Shown: in pieces, positions 54,856-62,446 of the stretch
Numbering within the stretch: position 1 is the stretch's first letter
Layout: the number at the start of each line of letters is the position of its first letter
Origin: JAGPCK01 sp964535575
GTDB taxonomy: Bacteria > Bacteroidota > Bacteroidia > UKL13-3
Direction of reading: 5' to 3'
Assembly (NCBI GenBank): GCA_964535575.1
Contig: CAZHTC010000003.1
Location: 1-64,000, forward strand
DNA length: 64,000 bases
The notes under the pieces: generated by a model
The model's input: only the letters and a program-made list of their open reading frames with translations
Database searches by the model: none
What the model was told of the DNA's origin: nothing
Position numbers and translations under genes: made by a program

Positions 54856-56058
54856 TTGAGAAAAATAATCGAAAAAGCAACACACGCTGTTCTTTTTGCC
54901 AGCAGCACCGTAAGTATAATTACAGTGCTGCTCATTATTTTATTTCTGTTCAGGGAAGGGTTTGGGCTTTTTGGTCAAAAACCAATTGAAGATGGACAGG
55001 TTTTGATGGTGAACAAATCAAATCCTGTCAATAAACTTACTTCTGATGAACTGAAGAATATTTTTGATCAGGAATATACCAACTGGGAGAAAGTTGGAGG
55101 CGCACACGACAGTATTCTGCTTTTTCGAATAGACGATATTTTTAATTATTACACCGAGGAAGAGCTTGCAGGAGTTGATACCAATATGCAATTGCTTAAT
55201 GAAAAGGTGAGCGAGTTGGTTGGCAAACAAAAAGGGATGGTGGCGTTTATCCCCGAAAAACAATTGGTGCTGAATGATAAAGTAAAAATCATTGAGGTAG
55301 AACCTGTAACCGTATCTGGTTTTTTTGGCGGGGAATTATGGTTTCCCACTTCCCAACCGGCTGCCCAATTCGGTATTTTGCCTTTGCTTTTAGGGACATT
55401 ATGGGTTAGCTTACTGGCTATCTTAATTGCCTTGCCATTTGGATTAGCCACCGCAGTTTACATGGCTGAAATTGCGCGTCCATCTGTTCGAAGTATGTTG
55501 AAGCCAGTTGTTGAACTTTTAGCCGGAATTCCTTCGGTGGTGTATGGTTTTTTCGGATTAATTGTCATTGTTCCTTTGGTGCAGCAATTATTCAATTTAC
55601 CCGTTGGCGAAACCGGTTTGGCAGGAAGTATTGTTTTAGCCATAATGGCTCTTCCAACTATTATTACAGTAGCTGAAGATTCTATCCGTAACACTCCCCG
55701 TTCCATGAAAGAAGCAAGTCTGGCTTTGGGAGCAACTCACTGGCAAACCATTTACAGGGTAATTATACCCTATGCCTCATCCGGGATTACCGCAGCTGTC
55801 ATTCTGGGTATTGGTCGGGCCATAGGCGAAACCATGGCAGTACTTATGGTGACGGGAAATGCTGCTATAATTCCTCATACCATTTTGCAACCCATGCGCA
55901 CCATACCTGCTACCATTGCAGCCGAATTGGGCGAAGCGGCTAAGGGTGGGATGCATTATAAAGCACTTTTTGCGCTTGGATGTATTTTGTTTTTGATTAC
56001 ATTATTAGTGAATATTACCGTTGAGTTTATTTCGGGCGGCAAAAGAATTAAGCGATGA
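54856..56058 (+). CDS. pstC: phosphate ABC transporter permease PstC with a PstS-like insertion
   Basis: An inner-membrane permease of 400 aa, about 80 residues longer than typical PstC. TM1 is about residues 12-34. A periplasmic insertion follows (about 47-150) whose part 'LTSDELKNIFDQEYTNWEKV' matches 'LTREQLEGIFTGKIKNWKEV' of the adjacent PstS, and whose 'GKQKGMVAFI' section matches 'TKGAIGYVGL'. The remaining TM block carries the ABC-permease EAA loop ('KEASLALGATHWQTIYRVII'). The start is TTG at 54856, 5 bases after the pstS stop. The gene overlaps pstA by 4 bases (ATGA). Confidence 0.95.
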   Translation: MRKIIEKATHAVLFASSTVSIITVLLIILFLFREGFGLFGQKPIEDGQVLMVNKSNPVNKLTSDELKNIFDQEYTNWEKVGGAHDSILLFRIDDIFNYYTEEELAGVDTNMQLLNEKVSELVGKQKGMVAFIPEKQLVLNDKVKIIEVEPVTVSGFFGGELWFPTSQPAAQFGILPLLLGTLWVSLLAILIALPFGLATAVYMAEIARPSVRSMLKPVVELLAGIPSVVYGFFGLIVIVPLVQQLFNLPVGETGLAGSIVLAIMALPTIITVAEDSIRNTPRSMKEASLALGATHWQTIYRVIIPYASSGITAAVILGIGRAIGETMAVLMVTGNAAIIPHTILQPMRTIPATIAAELGEAAKGGMHYKALFALGCILFLITLLVNITVEFISGGKRIKR

Positions 56059-56912
56059 AAACAAAAAATATTTCAGAGTTTATCGCATTTAATATTTTTC
56101 GGCTGCTCAGTCTGATTATTGTACTGGTATTAGTGGCCATTCTTTCCTTCATTGTAGTTCGTGGGGTGAAAGTAATCAGTTGGGAGTTTCTAACCTCAAT
56201 GCCCAAAGAAGGGATGACACAAGGTGGGATTTTTCCGGCAATTGTTGGTACTATATGTTTAGTAATGGGGAGTATGTTATTCGCTTTTCCTTTAGGGGTG
56301 CTCTCAGGGATTTATATGAACGAGTACATGAAGGCCAGCCCATTTAAGAAATTTATGAAACTTATGACAAATAATCTGGCCGGGGTTCCTTCCATCGTGT
56401 TTGGCTTATTCGGGATGAGTTTATTTGTAAATACGCTTGGTTTTGGCGATAGTATTCTTGCCGGTTCACTCACATTGGGATTGCTTTCACTGCCGGTAAT
56501 AATTCGTACAACCGAGGAGGCATTAAAAAGTATTGATAATACCTACCGTGAGGGAAGTTATGCACTTGGTGCAACTAAACTGCAAACCATTCGAAGAGTT
56601 GTTTTACCAATGGCCTATCCCAATATCATTACCGGGTTCATTCTATCAGTTGGTAGAGTGTCCGGAGAAACTGCTCCTATTTTATTTACCGTTGCTGCCT
56701 ATTTTCTTCCTAAACTTCCATCCGGCATTTTCGATCAGGTAATGGCACTTCCTTATCATTTATATGTAATCACTACCAGTGGAACCGATGTGGAGGCCAG
56801 CAGAGGAATGGCTTACGGAACAGCCCTGGTTTTAATAATGATGGTACTGGTTTTAAATATTACGGCTACCATTGTAAGAAAGAAACTGAATAAAAAATTG
56901 AAAGTAAATTAA
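56055..56912 (+). CDS. pstA: phosphate ABC transporter permease PstA
   Basis: The second permease of the Pst system, 285 aa, with six predicted transmembrane segments and the EAA loop 'REGSYALGATKLQTIRRVVL'. 'VPSIVFGLFGMSLFV' is the PstA helix motif. It has no insertion, unlike PstC. It starts with ATG overlapping the pstC stop and is followed by pstB after one base. Confidence 0.95.
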   Translation: MKTKNISEFIAFNIFRLLSLIIVLVLVAILSFIVVRGVKVISWEFLTSMPKEGMTQGGIFPAIVGTICLVMGSMLFAFPLGVLSGIYMNEYMKASPFKKFMKLMTNNLAGVPSIVFGLFGMSLFVNTLGFGDSILAGSLTLGLLSLPVIIRTTEEALKSIDNTYREGSYALGATKLQTIRRVVLPMAYPNIITGFILSVGRVSGETAPILFTVAAYFLPKLPSGIFDQVMALPYHLYVITTSGTDVEASRGMAYGTALVLIMMVLVLNITATIVRKKLNKKLKVN

Positions 56913-56913
56913 C

Positions 56914-57660
56914 ATGATTGAGTCTAAGAATCTGAATTTATATTACGGGCAATACCATGCGCTAAAAAACATTTCGCTTTCAATGCCTGCCAAAACGGTA
57001 ACCGCACTTATTGGTCCTTCGGGATGCGGAAAATCCACCTTTCTGCGCACCCTCAACCGCATGAACGATTTGATTCCGGGGGTGAAGATTAACGGGGAGG
57101 TACTTATTGACGGGAAAGATATTTATAAAGATAAAATGGATATTGATGTATTAAGGAAAAAGGTAGGCATGGTGTTTCAAAAAGCGAATCCGTTTCCTAA
57201 ATCAATTTTCGAAAATATTGCGTATGGATTGCGTGTAAACGGAGTGAGAGATGAATCATTTATTAAAGAACGTGTTGAGAAAAGTCTGAAACAAGCTGCA
57301 TTGTGGGGAGAGGTGAAAGATGTATTGAAAAAATCGGCACTGGCTTTATCCGGTGGGCAACAACAGCGGCTTTGCATAGCACGTGCATTGGCCGTTGAGC
57401 CACAGGTATTGCTTATGGATGAACCTGCCTCAGCCCTCGACCCCATCTCCACCTCAAAAATTGAAGAACTGATACATGAGTTGAAAAAGGATTTTACCAT
57501 TGCCATTGTTACACATAATATGCAGCAGGCTGCACGGGTAAGTGATTATACTGCGTTTTTCTATCTGGGAGAATTGATAGAGTTGGATGAAACAAAAACT
57601 ATTTTTATAAATCCTAAGAAGGAGCAAACTCAAAATTATATTACCGGTCGTTTCGGATAA
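56914..57660 (+). CDS. pstB: phosphate ABC transporter ATP-binding protein
   Basis: The ATPase of the Pst transporter, 248 aa. Walker A is 'GPSGCGKST', the ABC signature 'LSGGQQQRLCIARAL', Walker B 'VLLMDEPASALDP', and the switch His is in 'IVTHNMQQA'. The sequence 'FLRTLNRMNDLIPGVKINGE' is typical PstB. Confidence 0.97.
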   Translation: MIESKNLNLYYGQYHALKNISLSMPAKTVTALIGPSGCGKSTFLRTLNRMNDLIPGVKINGEVLIDGKDIYKDKMDIDVLRKKVGMVFQKANPFPKSIFENIAYGLRVNGVRDESFIKERVEKSLKQAALWGEVKDVLKKSALALSGGQQQRLCIARALAVEPQVLLMDEPASALDPISTSKIEELIHELKKDFTIAIVTHNMQQAARVSDYTAFFYLGELIELDETKTIFINPKKEQTQNYITGRFG

Positions 57661-57674
57661 AAAATACTAACAAC

Positions 57675-58340
57675 ATGACACATTTAGAGGAAGAATTAAA
57701 GGCACTTAAAAGGGAGGTAACTATTATGTTTATGCTGGTGCATTCGCAATTGGCAAAAGCAAATAAAGCCCTGCACGAGCTGGATAAAGATTTGGCTCAT
57801 GAAATATTGCTTACCGAAAAGCGGGTGAATGCCCAAGAGTTAAGTATTGACCGCGACTGCGAAAACTTTCTGGCATTGTATAATCCGGTTGCGGTTGACC
57901 TCAGGTACATCCTTGCCGTATTAAAAATAAACAGTAATCTGGAACGTACCGGAGATATTGCCGAAGGAATTGCCCGTTTTTTATTAGAGTCGGAAAATAC
58001 TTTTGATAAAAAATTACTTGAAGAAACACGGCTTACCCAAATGTTTGATATCGCAGTAAAAATGATGGACGATATTTCCGATGCGTTCGAACAGGAAAAT
58101 ACAGCCTTGGCCCGCAGTATTTTCAGGCAGGATGTGTTTTTAGATGAAGTAAACCGGGCAGCTAATAAAAATATTGCTGCGTATATTATGGCTAATCCTG
58201 CCAATAGCGAGCAAGCACTACATATTCTCTCCACCATACGTAAAATTGAACGGGTAGGGGATCAGGCTAAAAATATTGCCGAAGAGATTATTTTCTACAT
58301 TGAAGCCAAAGTGTTAAAGCATAGTAAAAAGAATGGATAA
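57675..58340 (+). CDS. phoU: phosphate signalling/transport regulator PhoU
   Basis: A 221-aa all-helical protein with two PhoU repeats, each ending in an acidic metal-binding motif: 'NSNLERTGDIAEGIAR' and 'IRKIERVGDQAKNIAEEI'. PhoU dampens Pho signalling and Pst activity in other bacteria. It is the last gene of the operon, 14 bases after pstB. No strong terminator was seen after it. Confidence 0.95.
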   Translation: MTHLEEELKALKREVTIMFMLVHSQLAKANKALHELDKDLAHEILLTEKRVNAQELSIDRDCENFLALYNPVAVDLRYILAVLKINSNLERTGDIAEGIARFLLESENTFDKKLLEETRLTQMFDIAVKMMDDISDAFEQENTALARSIFRQDVFLDEVNRAANKNIAAYIMANPANSEQALHILSTIRKIERVGDQAKNIAEEIIFYIEAKVLKHSKKNG

Positions 58341-58489
58341 CCTGTTTGGCGTTTACCCAACGCAGTAGTATTTCTGTGCCTGTCAGCTGATTGCCATAAG
58401 CCGTTATTTCTGTTTAAAATCATTTTTTGTAATCTCCGTCAGCTTATCTTTGCTGCACTTTTTTAAAATGATTATTTAAACGAATTGAT

Positions 58490-60118
58490 ATGAACGGATT
58501 TTTCAATGTCCCTATTCCACAAAACGAACCTGTTTTAAACTATGCTCCCGGAAGTGCCGAGCGCAAAGCACTTAAAGAAGCTATTTCCGAGGCCCGAAAC
58601 AAACAACTCGATATTCCGATGTATATCGGAGGGCGTGAAATAAGAAGTGGTAAAACAGTTGACATTCGTCCGCCTCACGACCATAAACATGTGCTTGGAA
58701 AATTTCATATAAGTGAAGCAGGCCATGTTACCGATGCCATTCATGCAGCGCTGGCAGCTAAACCTGATTGGGAAGCATTAACCTGGGAACAACGGGCCGC
58801 TATTTTTTTAAAAGCTGCCGAGTTAATTGCCGGTCCGTACCGTGCCAAACTGAATGCCGCAACCATGCTGGCACAAAGCAAAAATGCATTTCAGGCCGAA
58901 ATTGACAGTGCCTGTGAGATTATCGATTTCCTTCGTTTTAATGTGCATTTTATGAGTTTAATTTACAAAGATCAGCCTCAAAGTGCCAAAGGAATATGGA
59001 ATCGTCTGGAGTACCGTCCGCTGGAAGGATTTGTTTATGCTTTAACTCCTTTTAATTTTACGGCTATTGCCGGCAATTTACCTACCAGTGCAGCAATGAT
59101 GGGGAATGTGGTGGTTTGGAAACCGAGTAACACGCAGGTATATTCGGCTAATGTGCTGATGGAAATTTTTAAAGAAGCCGGGGTACCCGATGGAGTAATT
59201 AACCTCATTTACCCAAGTGGTCCGGTGGCTGCAGAGGTTATTTTTAATCACCCCGATTTTGCCGGAATTCACTTCACCGGTTCAACCGGAGTGTTTCAGG
59301 ATATTTGGAAAAACATAGGAAATAATATTCATAAGTATAAAACGTATCCGCGCATAGTGGGCGAAACAGGAGGAAAGGATTTTGTTATCGCACACAGTTC
59401 TGCAAATGCCGATGTGGTAGCTACTGCCTTGCTGCGCGGAGCATTCGAATATCAGGGGCAAAAATGTTCGGCAGCATCGCGGGCTTATATACCATCAAAT
59501 TTGTGGCCGACCATTAAAGCAAAAATGGTGAGTGAGATAAAAACATTTAAAGTGGGGCCGGTCGAGGATTTCAGAAATTTCGTGAATGCCGTGATTGATG
59601 AAAAATCATTTGATAAACTCGCAAAATATATTGACGAGGCTAAAAAAGACAGCAGCTGTGAAGTAATTGCCGGAGGAACTTATGATAAAAGCAAGGGATG
59701 GTTTATTGATCCAACGGTAATTGTTACTTCCAATCCTAAATACACCACCATGTGCGAAGAGCTTTTTGGTCCGGTGCTCACCGTTTATGTATATGACGAA
59801 AATAAATTTGAAGAAACGCTCGATTTGCTTGACGGAACTTCGATTTATGCCCTTACCGGTGCAGTGCTGGCGCAAGACCGTTATGCTATTGATTTGGCGA
59901 CCCGGAAACTTCGGAATGCTGCGGGTAATTTTTACATCAACGATAAACCTACCGGAGCGGTAGTAGGGCAGCAGCCTTTCGGGGGCGCACGAGCCAGCGG
60001 CACCAACGATAAAGCAGGAGCCATGCAAAATCTGATGCGCTGGGTGAGTACCCGCACGATTAAGGAAACATTTGTACCGCCTGTTGATTACCGTTATCCG
60101 TTTATGGAAGCTGAATAA
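58490..60118 (+). CDS. pruA: L-glutamate gamma-semialdehyde dehydrogenase (delta-1-pyrroline-5-carboxylate dehydrogenase)
   Basis: An NAD-dependent aldehyde dehydrogenase of 542 aa, the second step of proline catabolism, oxidising P5C/glutamate semialdehyde to glutamate. It has 'PMYIGGREIRSGKTVDIRPP', 'TPFNFTAIAGNLPTSAAMMG', the general base in 'GETGGKDFVI' and the catalytic Cys in 'GAFEYQGQKCSAASRAYI' (about 326). The length fits the P5CDH type 1 group without a fused proline dehydrogenase. TATCTTTG at 58445-58452 is a plausible -7 element with a 37-base leader. Confidence 0.96.
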   Translation: MNGFFNVPIPQNEPVLNYAPGSAERKALKEAISEARNKQLDIPMYIGGREIRSGKTVDIRPPHDHKHVLGKFHISEAGHVTDAIHAALAAKPDWEALTWEQRAAIFLKAAELIAGPYRAKLNAATMLAQSKNAFQAEIDSACEIIDFLRFNVHFMSLIYKDQPQSAKGIWNRLEYRPLEGFVYALTPFNFTAIAGNLPTSAAMMGNVVVWKPSNTQVYSANVLMEIFKEAGVPDGVINLIYPSGPVAAEVIFNHPDFAGIHFTGSTGVFQDIWKNIGNNIHKYKTYPRIVGETGGKDFVIAHSSANADVVATALLRGAFEYQGQKCSAASRAYIPSNLWPTIKAKMVSEIKTFKVGPVEDFRNFVNAVIDEKSFDKLAKYIDEAKKDSSCEVIAGGTYDKSKGWFIDPTVIVTSNPKYTTMCEELFGPVLTVYVYDENKFEETLDLLDGTSIYALTGAVLAQDRYAIDLATRKLRNAAGNFYINDKPTGAVVGQQPFGGARASGTNDKAGAMQNLMRWVSTRTIKETFVPPVDYRYPFMEAE

Positions 60119-60141
60119 AAAACAGGAAGCATCATAAAACA

Positions 60142-60173
60142 AAAATGCCCGTTGATTTTTCAGCGGGCATTTT
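60142..60173 (+). terminator. bidirectional terminator between pruA and the sigma factor gene
   Basis: aaaatgcccgttga/tcagcgggcatttt form a 14-bp stem with one G-U pair and a 4-base loop. Both flanks are A/T-rich, which suits the convergent genes on each side. Confidence 0.88.
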
Positions 60174-60203
60174 TAGTTAAATATGATTTTAGGTTTGGCG
60201 AAA

Positions 60204-61067
60204 CTATCCCAGAAAAGTACGCAGCCTCACGCTGCGCGAAGTAAATTTCAATCGTCTGATTCCTTTTTCTTTTATTTGACGCACCCTTTCGCGGGTGAGC
60301 CCGAATTTTTCACCAATTTCTTCCAGACTCATTTCTGTTCTTCCCAATAAACCAAAATAGTGGCAAATAATCTCTCTTTCTCTCTCAGAAAGGGTAGAGA
60401 GTGAGCGGTCAATTTCTTTGCACAACGATTCAGTAATTAAAATTTTATCCGGTTCCGGTTCGTGGTCGCTTTCCATCACCCCCAAAAGAGTATTGTCTTC
60501 TCCATCTTTCATCGGAGCATCAACCGAAACATGTCGCCCCGACATTTTAAGTGTTTCGGCAACGGCATCTTCGTCTAGTTCCAATACGGCAGCTAATTCG
60601 GCTGCTGAAGGTTCCCGCTCAAATTGCTGCTCAAGGGCCGAGTAGGCTTTCGAAATTTTACTGAGCACACCAACCCTGTTTAGCGGAAGGCGTACAATGC
60701 GCGCCTGTTCGGCCAGTGCCTGCAAAATAGATTGACGAATCCACCACACGGCATACGAAATAAATTTAAAACCTCTTGTTTCATCAAATCGCTGGGCTGC
60801 TTTTATCAAACCCAGATTTCCTTCGTTAATCAAATCACAAAGAGTGAGGCCCTGGTTTTGGTATTGTTTGGAAACCGAAACAACAAACCTGAGATTGGCA
60901 TTTACCAAACGCTCCAATGCCACTTTATCACCCGATTTAATTCTGCGGGCAAGTTCTACTTCCTCTTCGGCAGTTACCATTTGAACGGCCCCAATTTCCT
61001 GCAGGTACTTATCAAGCGAACGGCTTTCGCGATTGGTAATTTGTTTGCTGATTTTTAATTGTCTCAT
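60204..61067 (-). CDS. rpoD: primary RNA polymerase sigma factor RpoD/SigA
   Basis: A 287-aa group 1 sigma-70 factor, short as in Bacteroidota (no region 1.1). 'SLDKYLQEIGAVQMVTAEEE' is region 1.2, and region 2 has 'LRFVVSVSKQYQNQGLTLCD', 'LINEGNLGLIKAAQRFDETR' and 'YAVWWIRQSILQALAEQ'. Region 4 has 'LSEREREIICHYFGL' and the helix-turn-helix 'SLEEIGEKFGLTRERVRQIK'. It recognises the TAnnTTTG-type promoters seen in this window. The 320-base upstream region is AT-rich. Confidence 0.96.
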   Translation of the reverse strand: MRQLKISKQITNRESRSLDKYLQEIGAVQMVTAEEEVELARRIKSGDKVALERLVNANLRFVVSVSKQYQNQGLTLCDLINEGNLGLIKAAQRFDETRGFKFISYAVWWIRQSILQALAEQARIVRLPLNRVGVLSKISKAYSALEQQFEREPSAAELAAVLELDEDAVAETLKMSGRHVSVDAPMKDGEDNTLLGVMESDHEPEPDKILITESLCKEIDRSLSTLSEREREIICHYFGLLGRTEMSLEEIGEKFGLTRERVRQIKEKGIRRLKFTSRSVRLRTFLG

Positions 61068-61387
61068 AGGCCGGTTTACGTTAGAGGTTGTTTGAATTTA
61101 CATCATATGTGGCTGCAAAACTTTGAATATAAGAGGTAAATCGAATTTAATACAGTTACTTGCCATTTAGTGAAAATGGTTGCATCAAAATTTTGCTTAA
61201 TAATATAATATATTGAATTACAGGGTATAAAATTTATAATTCGCCCTTATTTGGAATGCGTCTATTTTTATAAGGCATATATGTACCCAAGACATAAGTG
61301 GACTAAAACGGGAAGTTTTTTACGATGTAAGGTAGTGATTCTGTCAATAAGTTTATTGATATTTGTCACGCATTTTTTCAAAAAGTT
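61068..61387. other. divergent intergenic region between the sigma factor and a serine-hydrolase gene
   Basis: A 320-base, very AT-rich stretch between two divergent genes. I see no RNA gene. An inverted repeat, tcaataa/ttattga, lies at 61344-61359, close to the plus-strand start at 61388, and could be an operator. Several TTTG-like motifs are present but no pair is convincing. It must hold the promoters of both genes. Confidence 0.5.
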
Positions 61388-62446
61388 ATGTTGGGGGAAA
61401 AGGGAAAACAAAATTTGGTATCAGTGTTCATTCCGGTGATTGCCCTTGCAGTCGGAGTGTTAATAGGGTATCTTATTTTTCACAAAAAAGAGCATTTAGC
61501 CACTTATATTGCACCAACTGTTTCGCAACCGGAAAACAGTTTTACACATATAAACCCGCTATCGGGCTGCATGGATTATTGCGGAAAGGAATTCATTATG
61601 CGTGAACTTCAATGGTTCAGGAAAGATTTGGACGCCTATATTGAAAAAGTAATAGCCAAACAGCCCGATATTCATGTTTCCTATTATTTCCGCGACCTCA
61701 CCAGCGGTATGTGGATTGGTATAAATGAAAAGGATGAGTTTAGTCCGGCAAGTTTGCTTAAGCTGCCAATAATGATTGCTGCCTATAAACAGGCAGAAAA
61801 GGACCCTTCAGTTCTGGATGTAAAAATACTTTACAATAGAAAGGACTTTGAAGGTGTATCAGAAGAAGCCGGATTTAAAAAGGTTGACGGACAGTATTAT
61901 TCAATTGAAGAACTCATAAGGCAGATGGTAGATTATTCTGACAATGCGGCCGCACTTATTTTAATGAAATATTTTGGTGAAGATAAAGTGGCTGCCGTTG
62001 AAAAAGCGTTTAACCTATCGATACCTAAGAATGCTACCAATACCACCAATTTTGTGCGGATAAAAGATTACGCTTCTATTTTCCGAATCCTGTTTAATTC
62101 ATCCTACCTGAATAAGGCGATGTCGGAAAGGGCACTTACCCTGTTATCTCATTCGCTTTATAAAAACGGTATTCGGGCCGGAATCCCCGATTCAATAGAT
62201 GTGGCGCATAAATACGGCATCAGAGATGTACATGATGCCTCAGGTGCATTACGCGAAGGTTATCAGCTGCACCATTTCGGAATAGTATATTACCCCGGAA
62301 AACCATTTTTAATAGGCATCATGACCCGCGGAGGAACCAAGGAAACTAAAGAACAACTTGTGCGCGATCTTACCGCTATTACATTTAAAAATATCGACCG
62401 GCAACTTAAAACTCCGCATACCGTTATAGCGATTGAAAAGCACTAA
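61388..62446 (+). CDS. class A beta-lactamase-like serine hydrolase, membrane-anchored
   Basis: A 352-aa protein. An N-terminal transmembrane segment (about 10-32) anchors a periplasmic catalytic domain. The motif 'SPASLLKLP' (S-x-x-K, Ser about 120) and 'VDYSDNAAALI' (SDN, about 186) are those of class A beta-lactamases and transpeptidases. The third motif is weak ('VAHKYGIRD', in place of KTG). It may be a peptidoglycan-acting or beta-lactam-hydrolysing enzyme; activity cannot be decided from sequence. Its stop overlaps that of the convergent ettA by 3 bases. Confidence 0.83.
   Translation: MLGEKGKQNLVSVFIPVIALAVGVLIGYLIFHKKEHLATYIAPTVSQPENSFTHINPLSGCMDYCGKEFIMRELQWFRKDLDAYIEKVIAKQPDIHVSYYFRDLTSGMWIGINEKDEFSPASLLKLPIMIAAYKQAEKDPSVLDVKILYNRKDFEGVSEEAGFKKVDGQYYSIEELIRQMVDYSDNAAALILMKYFGEDKVAAVEKAFNLSIPKNATNTTNFVRIKDYASIFRILFNSSYLNKAMSERALTLLSHSLYKNGIRAGIPDSIDVAHKYGIRDVHDASGALREGYQLHHFGIVYYPGKPFLIGIMTRGGTKETKEQLVRDLTAITFKNIDRQLKTPHTVIAIEKH

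Noticed and set aside
58610..58630. TCCGATGTATATCGGA, nearly the same palindrome as in the tRNA array
   Set aside because: It lies inside pruA and encodes the conserved 'PMYIGG' motif, so the resemblance is explained by coding constraint.
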